Source of the DNA: JANQMX01 sp965247175
GTDB lineage: Bacteria > Pseudomonadota > Alphaproteobacteria > Kiloniellales > DSM-21159
Assembly: GCA_965247175.1 (NCBI GenBank)
Contig: OZ252006.1
Coordinates: 620,001 to 684,000 of the forward strand
Direction of reading: 5' to 3'
DNA length: 64,000 nucleotides
In this document: positions 10,616-18,546 of the stretch, one piece after another
Layout: the number at the start of each line of letters is the position of its first letter
Position numbering within the stretch: the first letter of the stretch is position 1
The notes under the pieces: generated by a model
Told to the model about the DNA's origin: nothing
The model's input: the letters and a program-made list of their open reading frames with translations, nothing else
Database searches by the model: none
Made by a program: the position numbers and the translations under genes

Positions 10616-10644
10616 TTGCGGTGCCGGCCGGAATTGGGTATTAC
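10616..10644 (+). promoter_or_regulatory. Putative sigma70-type promoter of rpmF
   Basis: TTGCGG (10616-10621) and TATTAC (10639-10644) are separated by 17 bases. The predicted transcript start falls near 10651, exactly where a hairpin begins. Confidence 0.55.
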
Positions 10645-10650
10645 ACACAA

Positions 10651-10678
10651 AACCGCTCCCTTCCGACAGGGGGCGGTT
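10651..10678 (+). other. Hairpin at the predicted 5' end of the rpmF mRNA
   Basis: AACCGCTCCC pairs with GGGGGCGGTT (10 bp, one G-U pair) around an 8-base loop, followed by CCTGTTTTC. It may be a 5' stabilising or regulatory stem-loop of the rpmF leader, or a terminator for transcripts from yceD. Confidence 0.55.
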
Positions 10679-10719
10679 CCTGTTTTCATTATACCAGTTG
10701 CCACTGTAGAGACCGAAAG

Positions 10720-10905
10720 ATGGCCGTTCCGAGAAAGAAAGTTTCGCGCGCGAAGCGCGACATGCGCCGCTCTCACGACGCCCTGAAGCGCGCGACCTAT
10801 GTTGAAGATCAGGACAGTGGCGAGTTGCGGCGGCCACACCATATCGACCTTAAGACTGGCATGTACCGCGGTCGACAGGTATTAGAGCCCAAGGACGAGT
10901 TCTAA
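10720..10905 (+). CDS. rpmF: 50S ribosomal protein L32
   Basis: L32 is a small basic protein of the large ribosomal subunit. The 61-residue protein starts MAVPRKKVSRAKRDMRRSHD, the family hallmark, and includes RRPHHIDLKTGMYRGRQV. No zinc cysteines are present, as usual for the alphaproteobacterial type. It follows yceD and precedes plsX, the conserved order in which ribosome and lipid synthesis genes are linked. Confidence 0.97.
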   Translation: MAVPRKKVSRAKRDMRRSHDALKRATYVEDQDSGELRRPHHIDLKTGMYRGRQVLEPKDEF

Positions 10906-10954
10906 GGCTTGTCCTTTAGGCTTCGTCTGAAGCACGCGACGAACGGGGCGTAAC

Positions 10955-12016
10955 GTGAGTGGTGTGTTGACCATCGCTATGGACGCCATGGGGGGTGACA
11001 ATGCACCCACTATGGTTGTGCGTGGCGCATTGATCGCGACCAAGCGTTATCCTCAAGCCCGCTTCATCATGGTCGGGGACAAGGCGCTGCTCGAACCGCA
11101 GATCGAGCGTCGGCGGCGCCTCCGCAATGCCGTGGTGGACGTGGTGCACACCGAAGAGGTGGTGCGGTCCGACGAGAAGCCCTCGAGCGCATTGCGCTCC
11201 GGCCGAGGCAGCTCGATGCGCTTGGCGATCGACCAGGTCAAAGACGAGCGGGCGGATGCCGTCGTCTCCGCCGGGAACACCGGCGCGCTGATGGCCATGT
11301 CGAAGTTCGTGCTCAAGACCATGGCCGGCGTGGACCGGCCGGCGATCTCTTCGTTCTTTCCCACCATGCGCGGCGAGACGGTCATGCTCGACCTCGGCGC
11401 CAATGTTCAGTGCGACGCTCGCAATCTGGTCGAGTTTGCCGTCATGGGCTGCGCCTTCTCACGCAGTGTGCTCGGCCTGACCCTGCCTACGATCGGGCTG
11501 CTCAACGTCGGCTCGGAGCAGATCAAGGGCCACGAGGCGCTGCAGGAGGCCAGCGACCGCCTGCGCGGCTCCATGCCCAACGGGCAATTCCACGGCTTCG
11601 TCGAGGGCGACGATATCGCCAAGGGCACGGTCGACGTCGTGGTGACGGACGGCTTTACCGGCAACATCGCCTTGAAGACGGCAGAGGGGACTGCGGCGCT
11701 CTATACCAAGATGCTGCGCGGCACCTTCAAGCACTCGCTGATGGCCAGTCTCGGTTATCTCTTGGCCAAGCCGGCCATGATGAAGCTGCGCAAGCGTGTC
11801 GACCCGCGGCGCTACAACGGCGCCGTCTTCCTCGGCCTCAATGGCATTGTCGTCAAAAGCCACGGCGGCACGGATGCACTGGGCTTCGCCCACGCCATCG
11901 GAGTGGCGGTGGACCTGGCCCAGCACGGCTTCTTGCAGACCATCAAATCCGACCTAGAAGAGTTGAGCGAGAGTGTACCCGCCACGCCTATCGCCCCACG
12001 CGCCGCTGTCGTATAA
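10955..12016 (+). CDS. plsX: Phosphate acyltransferase PlsX
   Basis: PlsX converts acyl-ACP to acyl-phosphate for phospholipid synthesis. The 353-residue protein shows the diagnostic IAMDAMGGDNAP N-terminus, VVSAGNTGALMA, MLDLGANVQC, GFTGNIALK, and GLNGIVVKSHGG motifs. It begins at GTG (10955), with GGGGCG just upstream. The reading frame overlaps the fabH start by 44 bases. Confidence 0.97.
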   Translation: MSGVLTIAMDAMGGDNAPTMVVRGALIATKRYPQARFIMVGDKALLEPQIERRRRLRNAVVDVVHTEEVVRSDEKPSSALRSGRGSSMRLAIDQVKDERADAVVSAGNTGALMAMSKFVLKTMAGVDRPAISSFFPTMRGETVMLDLGANVQCDARNLVEFAVMGCAFSRSVLGLTLPTIGLLNVGSEQIKGHEALQEASDRLRGSMPNGQFHGFVEGDDIAKGTVDVVVTDGFTGNIALKTAEGTAALYTKMLRGTFKHSLMASLGYLLAKPAMMKLRKRVDPRRYNGAVFLGLNGIVVKSHGGTDALGFAHAIGVAVDLAQHGFLQTIKSDLEELSESVPATPIAPRAAVV

Positions 12017-13001
12017 GTCGCACGCCATCGACGTCGCATCTGTTGTCGCAGGGTCCGGCTCCTATTTGCCGGAACGGGTCCTCAGCAACGACGACTTGGC
12101 CAAGCTCGTCAATACGAACGACGAGTGGATCCGCAAGCGGACCGGCATAGCGCGCCGCCACATCGCAGCGGACGGCCAGCTGACGTCGGATCTGGCCATC
12201 GCCGCGTCCCGTCGCGCCTTGGAGTCGGCAGATATGACGGCGGGCGATCTCGACCTCATAATCTGCGCAACGGCCACGCCGGACGAGACCTTCCCGGCCA
12301 CAGCGACTCGGGTCCAGGCTGCGCTCGGCATGGAGCGGGGCGCGGCTTTTGACGTACAGGCGGTCTGTAGCGGCTTCGTCTATGCCTTGTCCGTTGCCGA
12401 CGCCATGCTGAGAAGCGGCCAGGCGCGCAGCGCCTTGGTGATCGGCGCCGAGACCTTCAGCCGTATTCTCGACTGGCAAGATCGCGGGACCTGCGTTCTC
12501 TTTGGCGACGGTGCCGGCGCGATCATTCTCCGTGCCGAGGTGGCCGGAGAAGGCGACACCCCTCGGGGCATTCTGGCCAGCCACATCTTCTCCGACGGAC
12601 GGCACCACGACGCGCTCTACGTTGATGGTGGGCCGGCCTCGACGCAGACGGCTGGGCACCTGCGGATGGACGGGCGAGAGGTCTTCCGCCATGCCGTGGT
12701 GCGCATGGCCGAGGCCATGGAGGCAGCACTGGAGACAGCCGGCCTCAAAGCCGAAGATATCGACTGGATGGTGCCGCACCAGGCCAACCTGCGGATCATC
12801 GAAGCCTTGGCCAAGCGCCTGGACTTTCCCATGGAGCGGGTGGTGCTGACCTTGCAGGACCATGCCAATACTTCGGCGGCATCCATTCCCCTGGCACTGG
12901 ACAGCGCCGTGCGCGACGGGCGCATCAAGCGGGACGACGTGATCCTGATGCAGGCCATGGGCGGTGGCTTCACCTGGGGCGCAGCACTGCTTCGCTGGTA
13001 G
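11973..13001 (+). CDS. fabH: Beta-ketoacyl-ACP synthase III
   Basis: FabH starts fatty acid synthesis by condensing acetyl-CoA with malonyl-ACP. The Cys-His-Asn triad is visible: C132 in AVCSGFVYAL, His in MVPHQANLRI and Asn in DHANTSAASIPLAL. The C-terminal GGGFTWGAALLRW is typical. With GTG (11973) as start the protein has 342 residues, about 20 longer than many FabHs; no other usual start codon exists before the conserved SVVAGSGSYLP segment. The overlap with plsX suggests coupled translation. Confidence 0.96.
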   Translation: MYPPRLSPHAPLSYKSHAIDVASVVAGSGSYLPERVLSNDDLAKLVNTNDEWIRKRTGIARRHIAADGQLTSDLAIAASRRALESADMTAGDLDLIICATATPDETFPATATRVQAALGMERGAAFDVQAVCSGFVYALSVADAMLRSGQARSALVIGAETFSRILDWQDRGTCVLFGDGAGAIILRAEVAGEGDTPRGILASHIFSDGRHHDALYVDGGPASTQTAGHLRMDGREVFRHAVVRMAEAMEAALETAGLKAEDIDWMVPHQANLRIIEALAKRLDFPMERVVLTLQDHANTSAASIPLALDSAVRDGRIKRDDVILMQAMGGGFTWGAALLRW

Positions 13002-13091
13002 TGTCGCGTGGCTGCCTGTTGGGGCAATCAGCTGCCGTGAAGTGCAAACAATAGTTGTAGCGCTTTATCCACCTTTGCCGCCAATCGGCGT

Positions 13092-13120
13092 TTGACCCCC
13101 TCAACATCCTTGTGTAACCT
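13092..13120 (+). promoter_or_regulatory. Putative promoter of ihfA
   Basis: TTGACC (13092-13097) and TAACCT (13115-13120) are 17 bases apart and end 22 bases before the ihfA ATG, which carries an AGGGAGG ribosome site. Confidence 0.55.
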
Positions 13121-13142
13121 ATTGAAAACAAGGGAGGCTGGG

Positions 13143-13454
13143 ATGTCAGGCGCGACCATCACGCGAGCGGACTTGGCGGAAGCCGTCTATCAAGAGGTCG
13201 GGTTGTCACGAAACGAGTCGGCGCAACTCGTCGAGTCGGTCTTGGATGAGATTTGCGATGCCTTGATCAAGGATGAGATGGTGAAGATCTCATCTTTTGG
13301 CAGCTTCACGGTCCGGCAGAAGGGGGAGCGCGTCGGGCGCAATCCCAAAACCGGAGAGGAAGTCCCAATTTTGCCACGCAAGGTATTGATTTTTCGGGCT
13401 TCCAATGTGCTCAAGGAGCGGATAAACCGGGGTAATCGGCAAAGCATGGCGTAA
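13143..13454 (+). CDS. ihfA: Integration host factor subunit alpha
   Basis: IHF-alpha dimerises with IHF-beta to bend DNA in recombination and regulation. The 103-residue protein has TITRADLAEAVYQEVGLSR, the SSFGSFTVRQKGERVGRNPKTGE beta-arm with its intercalating Pro, and a C-terminal RASNVLKERIN helix. The ATG at 13143 follows AGGGAGGCTGG; the open frame extends upstream to 13092 but the extra residues are not part of the family. Confidence 0.96.
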   Translation: MSGATITRADLAEAVYQEVGLSRNESAQLVESVLDEICDALIKDEMVKISSFGSFTVRQKGERVGRNPKTGEEVPILPRKVLIFRASNVLKERINRGNRQSMA

Positions 13455-13516
13455 GCGCGCAAGCCACAGGCGAGTCGCGGCTTGGACCAACGATCTTCGG
13501 GACACCGGTTGCGAGC

Positions 13517-13933
13517 ATGGTTAGAACGACGGAGAAGTCACTCACCGCTTTTCGGACAATCAGTGAGGTCTCCACGGAGCTGGATATCCCCCAGCACGTT
13601 CTGCGCTTCTGGGAAGGCAAGTTCTCTAATCTCAAACCTCTGAAGCGGGCAGGCGGGCGCCGCTATTACCGGCCCGAGGACCTGGAGCTGCTCAAGCGCA
13701 TCCGTGCGCTGCTGTACGACGAAGGCTACACCATCAAGGGTGTGCAGAAGCTGATCCGCGAAGGCGCGCTGCGCGAAGCATCGCATGGTGAGGCTGTCGC
13801 GGCCGCGCCGACGCATTCTGTGGAGGAGCGGGCACAAGGCTTGGACGGGGCCCAGCAGGAGGAGCTGTTGGCGCTGCGCCAAGAGTTGGCCGCGCTCCGC
13901 GATCAGCTACGGGACGCTCTGCGGCGGCGCTAG
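13517..13933 (+). CDS. MerR family transcriptional regulator
   Basis: This 138-residue DNA-binding protein has a MerR helix-turn-helix at about residues 12-80: FRTISEVSTELDIPQHVLRFWE, the wing residues GRRYYRPEDLELLKRI, and YTIKGVQKLIRE. The C-terminus is a Gln/Glu/Leu-rich helix suited to dimerisation and lacks metal-binding cysteines. This MerR type follows ihfA in many alphaproteobacteria and its ligand and targets are unknown. Confidence 0.93.
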   Translation: MVRTTEKSLTAFRTISEVSTELDIPQHVLRFWEGKFSNLKPLKRAGGRRYYRPEDLELLKRIRALLYDEGYTIKGVQKLIREGALREASHGEAVAAAPTHSVEERAQGLDGAQQEELLALRQELAALRDQLRDALRRR

Positions 13934-13970
13934 CACGGCATCGGCGCCACCGGCCTATGGGCGCTTTCGG

Positions 13971-13999
13971 TTGTCAGGGCCTTGGCTGTTTCCTATAAG
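13971..13999 (+). promoter_or_regulatory. Promoter of tRNA-Pro
   Basis: TTGTCA (13971-13976) and TATAAG (13994-13999) with a 17-base spacer end 8 bases before the first base of the mature tRNA. This near-consensus arrangement is what a stable RNA gene is expected to carry. Confidence 0.75.
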
Positions 14000-14007
14000 A
14001 CTCGCGT

Positions 14008-14084
14008 CGGAGCGTAGCGCAGCCTGGTAGCGCACCACACTGGGGGTGTGGGGGTCGTGGGTTCAAATCCCGCCGCTCCGACCA
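14008..14084 (+). tRNA. tRNA-Pro (anticodon GGG)
   Basis: The 77-base sequence folds as a cloverleaf. The acceptor stem pairs CGGAGCG (14008-14014) with CGCTCCG (14074-14080), followed by discriminator A and encoded CCA. The anticodon stem pairs CCACA with TGTGG around loop CTGGGGG, giving anticodon GGG at 14042-14044. The T-arm contains GGTTCAAATCC. It reads proline codons CCC/CCU. Confidence 0.97.
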
Positions 14085-14140
14085 TCAATTTCAGACAACG
14101 TGAGAGCGTTTGACGGTTTAGGTGCCGACGCGCATGGGCG

Positions 14141-14464
14141 TCAGGCTTGCTTGGCCCGTCCGTTGCCATTTTCCGCGACCGCGGTGCCGCTCGAGGTCAG
14201 GCGGCAAACAGTCCAATCAGAATCGGTCGGATCGTCGAACCAGGGCTCGACCCAGCCTTGCTCGATACAGCTCTGTATGGTGCGTTCGTTGAAGCGTTGG
14301 CCTTGCCCGTTGAACAGGGGCAGGCGCCCCTCGGGCTCCCTGAGTCCGCGCCGCAGGTACGCGAGCTGGGCTGCGGTAGGGCGTTGCCGCCGCGCCGCGA
14401 GGCGCAGCATGCGTGCGGCCGTAACGCGCTCTTTACCGGATAGTTTGCCCTTGTTTCCGCTCAT
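14141..14464 (-). CDS. Small hypothetical protein
   Basis: A 107-residue basic protein beginning MSGNKGKLSGKERVTAARML. It has a helical N-terminal half rich in Arg and Leu, then ERTIQSCIEQGWVEPWF and CRLTSSGTAVAE, a pattern reminiscent of the recognition helix and wing of winged-helix proteins. The open frame extends upstream to 14533 with an unusual AT-rich stretch, but the ATG at 14464 gives the better-composed protein. No family is recognised. It lies just downstream of and convergent to tRNA-Pro. Confidence 0.6.
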   Translation of the reverse strand: MSGNKGKLSGKERVTAARMLRLAARRQRPTAAQLAYLRRGLREPEGRLPLFNGQGQRFNERTIQSCIEQGWVEPWFDDPTDSDWTVCRLTSSGTAVAENGNGRAKQA

Positions 14465-14598
14465 CTGCCCACGACCCTCGCACTTGGTTATGTTAAGCGA
14501 GAAGCGGCAGGCCATAAAGAAATTTATTGACAAAGAGTTAATGCCCGAGTCGCAAAAGTTGATCGATCACCGCTCGGACGCGTGAACAGTAGCTGACC

Positions 14599-14757
14599 TC
14601 AGTCCTGGTCTGTCAGCCTGGCAGAAGGCACAGGCGCGTTCGACGACGCCAAGGCGCTCTTCACTTCCTTGCGATACTCGGGGTCGTAGATGACCCGATC
14701 GAGATCGATATCAAAGGCTCTGCGGTTCTCGTCGTTATCGGATGGGGTCCAGGTCAT
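14599..14757 (-). CDS. Small hypothetical protein (52 residues)
   Basis: A short reading frame starts MTWTPSDNDENRRAFDIDLD and contains RVIYDPEYRKEVKSAL. It is highly charged and likely helical, with no membrane segment or signal. AAGGA lies just ahead of the ATG. Codon composition resembles neighbouring genes. It sits between the unknown gene at 14141 and the MFS gene at 15001. Function is unknown, and it could be a chance frame. Confidence 0.45.
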   Translation of the reverse strand: MTWTPSDNDENRRAFDIDLDRVIYDPEYRKEVKSALASSNAPVPSARLTDQD

Positions 14758-14859
14758 TGTCCTTGTTCCGTTGCTTCGCCGAGCTGTGCCAATTCACACT
14801 ACGATTAAGTCGATCGGAATTCGGCCCATAGCCGGCGCAATCTTGGCCGGAAGGTGGCC

Positions 14860-14878
14860 AATGGTTAGGGAATGGTTA
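14860..14878 (+). repeat. Short direct repeat AATGGTTA
   Basis: Two copies of AATGGTTA start 11 bases apart, one helical turn, in the 243-base noncoding stretch before the MFS gene. Such spacing suits binding by a regulator, but the repeat is short enough to be chance. Confidence 0.3.
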
Positions 14879-15000
14879 ATGTTGCCTTGCCTGCCGCTCC
14901 CTATGAAGACCCGACATGCGACCCCTGCACGCGGTTATGTTGCGCCTCTGCGGCTTCGGCGAGTAGACACAAAATTGTCAAGTTTTCCCCAGGATTCAGC

Positions 15001-16269
15001 ATGTCAGATCTTGCCAGCCGAAATGCCCTGATCTTCTCAGCTGTCGGCCACGCCTACATGCATTTCTTCACCGCGATGTACTTCGTTATCGCGGTGACCC
15101 TGGGGAAGGAGGCTTGGGCAGGCCTGACCTGGTCGGAAGCCTCTGAGCTCTGGATGCTCGGCGCCTTTCTGGTCGGGGTCGCGGCCCTGCCGTCCGGCTG
15201 GCTGGCGGATCGCTGGTCGGCGCGGGGCATGATGGTGATCTATTTCATCGGCATGGGTGTCTGCGCCATCGCCTGCGCCCTGGTCGAGCAGCCGCTTGCC
15301 CTCATGCTCGGCCTGGCCGGTGTCGGGCTGTTCGCCGCCATCTACCATCCGGTCGGCATTCCATGGGTCGTGCGCAATGCCAGCGCGAAGCGCGGCAAGG
15401 CGCTCGGCATCAACGGCGTCTTCGGACAGATCGGCTGGGCCAGCGCCGGGCTTATCACAGGCGTGCTGATCGATGCCTTCTCCTGGCGTGTGGCCTTCCT
15501 GGTGCCTGGCGTGATCTGTCTGTCCACCGGCTTTGTGCTTCTGCTTCTCTGGCTTTCAGGACGGGTGGCCGAAGGGGATGCCGAGGTCGGACCCAACAAG
15601 CCGGCCAGCCGTGGCGACATGATTCGCGTCTTCGCCGTCCTGCTCTTGACCATGACGGTGATGGGCCTGGTCTTCCAAGGCAATCAGGCGGCGCTACCGA
15701 AGCTCTTCGACGATCGCCTGACGGGCCTTTTCTCAATGGTGTCGGGATTCCTGGAGCACAGCCTGCCCGGACTCATGGCAGTCTTCCAGGAAGGGCCGGA
15801 CGCCTCACTCGTCGGCTTGTTCGTCGCCCTGACGGCGACCGTCGGCGGCATCATGCAGATCTGGGGCGGCCATCTCGCCGACCGCTACTCCTTGAAGGCG
15901 ATCTATCTTTGGGCCTTCCTGCTGCAGGCCTTCACGCTCGGCTTCATCGCCATGGCTGCCGGCCTGCCGCTGGTCGCGCTCTCCATCATCGCGGTGGCGC
16001 TGAGCACGGGCGCGCTGCCAGCCGAGAACATTCTGCTGGCCCGCTATGCGCCGAAGCGGCATCAGGCCGTTGCCTTCGGCGTCAAGTACGTGCTTGCCTT
16101 TGGCACGGCACCGATCGCCATCTCGGCAGCAGCCTACATTCGCGATGCCTATGACGGCTTTGCGTGGCTCTATGTTATCGGGGCTGTGATTGCAGCCGCT
16201 GCGGCACTGGCCGCGGCCATGCTGCCGCGCGATACGGAGCCAGTGGCCATCCGTGTGCCGGCGGAATAG
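15001..16269 (+). CDS. MFS transporter
   Basis: An inner-membrane carrier of 422 residues with about 12 hydrophobic helices. The first half has GWLADRWSARGMM (MFS loop 2-3 motif) and IYHPVGIPWVV, similar to the YHP motif of the fosmidomycin-resistance (Fsr) branch; the second half repeats GGHLADRYS. The ATG at 15001 follows AGGA and starts before the first helix. The substrate is unknown. The glyoxalase-like gene follows after 26 bases and may be co-transcribed. Confidence 0.85.
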   Translation: MSDLASRNALIFSAVGHAYMHFFTAMYFVIAVTLGKEAWAGLTWSEASELWMLGAFLVGVAALPSGWLADRWSARGMMVIYFIGMGVCAIACALVEQPLALMLGLAGVGLFAAIYHPVGIPWVVRNASAKRGKALGINGVFGQIGWASAGLITGVLIDAFSWRVAFLVPGVICLSTGFVLLLLWLSGRVAEGDAEVGPNKPASRGDMIRVFAVLLLTMTVMGLVFQGNQAALPKLFDDRLTGLFSMVSGFLEHSLPGLMAVFQEGPDASLVGLFVALTATVGGIMQIWGGHLADRYSLKAIYLWAFLLQAFTLGFIAMAAGLPLVALSIIAVALSTGALPAENILLARYAPKRHQAVAFGVKYVLAFGTAPIAISAAAYIRDAYDGFAWLYVIGAVIAAAAALAAAMLPRDTEPVAIRVPAE

Positions 16270-16295
16270 GCCTTGGCGATGTGGAGAGGGCGCCC

Positions 16296-16676
16296 ATGGA
16301 GATCGATCGGCTCGACCACCTGGTGTTGACCGTCCGCGACCTGGAAGAGAGCTGCCTCTTCTATGAGAAGGCGCTCGGCATGCGGCGCGAGCTGTTCGGC
16401 GAAGGGCGTATCGCCCTCAACTTCGGCCGGCAGAAGATCAACCTGCATCCCGATCCGAGCCCCTACGAGCCCAAAGCCAAGGCGCCCACGGCCGGCTCGG
16501 CCGACCTCTGCTTCGTTGCCAGTCGCTCCATCGAGACGGTCGTTGCGCATCTCAAAAGCCTGGAGATTGCCATCGAGGAGGGGCCCGTTGCGCGCAGCGG
16601 TGCGCTTGGTCCCATCACCTCGGTCTATGTCCGCGACCCCGACGGCAACCTAATCGAGATCGCCACATATACCTAA
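16296..16676 (+). CDS. VOC (glyoxalase/dioxygenase fold) family protein
   Basis: This 126-residue protein is a single-domain vicinal-oxygen-chelate protein: IDRLDHLVLTVRDLEESCLF at the start, NFGRQKINLH in the middle, and YVRDPDGNLIEIA at the end. Metal-ligand candidates are H7, H49 and the C-terminal Glu. The family includes glyoxalases, ring-cleavage dioxygenases and antibiotic-binding proteins, so the reaction is not predictable. Confidence 0.85.
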   Translation: MEIDRLDHLVLTVRDLEESCLFYEKALGMRRELFGEGRIALNFGRQKINLHPDPSPYEPKAKAPTAGSADLCFVASRSIETVVAHLKSLEIAIEEGPVARSGALGPITSVYVRDPDGNLIEIATYT

Positions 16677-16694
16677 GACCGGTCCCTGGCGCCT

Positions 16695-18014
16695 TTATTC
16701 CGCAGCTTGGCGCAGGGCGGACGTCAGCGCCTGATCGAGGTCGGCGATGATGTCGTCGGCGGTTTCCAGGCCGATGGAGAGGCGAATGACGTCCGGTCCG
16801 GCGCCGGCCGCCTCGCGCTGCTCCTCGGTGAGCTGGCGATGGGTGGTGGAGGCGGGGTGAAGGATGAGCGAGCGGGTGTCGCCGATGTTCGCCAGGTGGC
16901 TGATGATCTCGCAGCGCTCGACCATCGTGCGGCCAGCCTCGTAGCCGCCTTTGATCCCGAAGGTGAAGACGGAGCCGGCCCCCTTCGGCAGGTACTTCTC
17001 GGCGAGCCGATGATAGGGGCTGGACGGCAGCCCGGCATAGGAGACCCAGCTGACCGCGTCGTGACCCTCCAGGAACTCGGCAACACGCTGGGCGTTGCTG
17101 CAGTGTCGCTCCATACGCAGGGACAGGGTTTCGGTCCCCAGCAAGGTCAGCCAGGCGTTGAGCGGCGCCATGGCGGTGCCGAGGTCGCGCAGGCTGACCG
17201 CATGGGCATGGGTGGTGAAGCCAAGATCGCCGAAGCTCTCGGCGAAGGTCAGCCCGTGATAGGCGGATTCCGGTGCGGCGAGGCTGGGGAAGCGCTCGGC
17301 ATCCATCCAATCCATGTTGCCGCTGTCGATCAGCGCGCCGCCCATGGAGGTGCCGTTGCCGGAGAGAAACTTGGTGGTCGAGTGCGTGATCAGATCGGCG
17401 CCCCAATCAACCGGACGGCAGAGCACAGGCGTCGCCATGGTGTTGTCGACGATGAGTGGAATGCGGGCCTGCCGGGCGATTTCCGCCAGCGGCTCTAGGT
17501 CGCTGATCACGCCGCCCGGATTGGCCAGGGATTCGCAGAACAGCGCGCGGGTGCGCTCGCCGATCGCCTCCCGGACGCTGCCCAGATCATCGAAGTCAAG
17601 GAAGCGGGCGGACCAGCCGAACCGGCCGAAGGACTTGCTGAGCTGGGTGATGGAGCCGCCATAGAGGCGGGTCGAGGCTATGACATGATCGCCCGGCTGC
17701 ATGAGGGCGAACAAGGCCATGAGCTGCGCGGCGTGTCCGGACGAGCAGCAGGTGCTGCCGCGCGCGTTTTCCAGGCTGGCCAAACGCTCTTCTAGTGCCG
17801 CCACGGTCGGGTTGCTCAAGCGAGAATAGACGAAACCGAAAGTTTGAAGATTGAAGAGGGAGGCTGCCTGATCGGAGTCCTCGAACACGAAGGCCGTGTT
17901 CTGGTAGATCGGCGTTTGCCGGGCGCCAGTGACTGGGTCGGGCTGAGTGCCGGCATGAATCTGCCGGGTCTCGAAGCCGTAGGGCGAGCCGAACTTCGGC
18001 GTATTCTCGGTCAT
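16695..18014 (-). CDS. metY: O-acetylhomoserine sulfhydrylase-type PLP enzyme
   Basis: A Cys/Met-metabolism PLP enzyme of 439 residues. It shows the ETRQIHAGTQPDP start, SSGHAAQLMALFAL, VDNTMATPVLCRP, and the PLP-lysine motif HSTTKFLSGNGTSMGG, with SIGLETADDIIADLDQAL at the end. The long variant with the GTSMGG extension is typical of O-acetylhomoserine aminocarboxypropyltransferases rather than of cystathionine lyases. The CoA-binding gene lies upstream on the same strand. Confidence 0.92.
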   Translation of the reverse strand: MTENTPKFGSPYGFETRQIHAGTQPDPVTGARQTPIYQNTAFVFEDSDQAASLFNLQTFGFVYSRLSNPTVAALEERLASLENARGSTCCSSGHAAQLMALFALMQPGDHVIASTRLYGGSITQLSKSFGRFGWSARFLDFDDLGSVREAIGERTRALFCESLANPGGVISDLEPLAEIARQARIPLIVDNTMATPVLCRPVDWGADLITHSTTKFLSGNGTSMGGALIDSGNMDWMDAERFPSLAAPESAYHGLTFAESFGDLGFTTHAHAVSLRDLGTAMAPLNAWLTLLGTETLSLRMERHCSNAQRVAEFLEGHDAVSWVSYAGLPSSPYHRLAEKYLPKGAGSVFTFGIKGGYEAGRTMVERCEIISHLANIGDTRSLILHPASTTHRQLTEEQREAAGAGPDVIRLSIGLETADDIIADLDQALTSALRQAAE

Positions 18015-18041
18015 CTAAAGGCGTGCTCCGATCGCTAGGCG

Positions 18042-18542
18042 TCAAGCGCGGCGGCGCTTGGCGGAGATGATGCCGGTGTTGAAGCCGCCCCAGGCGAGCT
18101 CCGCGTGGAGGCGGCCCCACTCGATCTTGGGACAGCGGTCCATCACCACTTGCAGGCCGGCGGCCTGCGCCCTCTCGGCCGCGTCCTCGTTGCGGACGCC
18201 GAGCTGCATCCAGATGGTCTTGATGCCCTTTTCCTCTTTCAGGGCAATCGCCTGGTCCGTGACGGCTCCAGCCTCCTCGGAACGGCGAAAGATGTCGACC
18301 ATCTCGAAGGGCCCCGGCACCTCGGCCAGGCTGGCGTAGGCACGTTCGCCGAGCAGCTCCTGGCCGGCCAAGCCCGGATTGACGGGAATGACGCGGTAGC
18401 GTTTGCCGATCAGATACTTCATGGCGAAGTAGCTCGGCCGGTTCCAATTGGCCGAGGCGCCGACCATGACGATGGTGCGCGTCTCGTCCAGGATGCGGCG
18501 GATCTCGGACAGGCTTGGGTCGCTGTAAGTCATCTCGGGCAA
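18042..18542 (-). CDS. CoA-binding domain protein (YccU family)
   Basis: A 166-residue single Rossmann-type domain: TIVMVGASANWNRPSYFAMKYL near the start, RVIPVNPGLAGQELLG, then IWMQLGVRNEDAAERAQAAG and VMDRCPKIEW. These match the small CoA-binding proteins related to succinyl-CoA synthetase alpha. The physiological role is unknown. It lies 27 bases upstream of metY, so the two may form an operon. Confidence 0.88.
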   Translation of the reverse strand: MPEMTYSDPSLSEIRRILDETRTIVMVGASANWNRPSYFAMKYLIGKRYRVIPVNPGLAGQELLGERAYASLAEVPGPFEMVDIFRRSEEAGAVTDQAIALKEEKGIKTIWMQLGVRNEDAAERAQAAGLQVVMDRCPKIEWGRLHAELAWGGFNTGIISAKRRRA

Positions 18543-18546
18543 ATGC

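Noticed and set aside
14490..14585. 31-residue plus-strand frame starting MLSEKRQAIKKFIDKELM
   Set aside because: It looks helical and possible, but there is no ribosome site and it overlaps the upstream extension of the minus-strand frame; too short to support.
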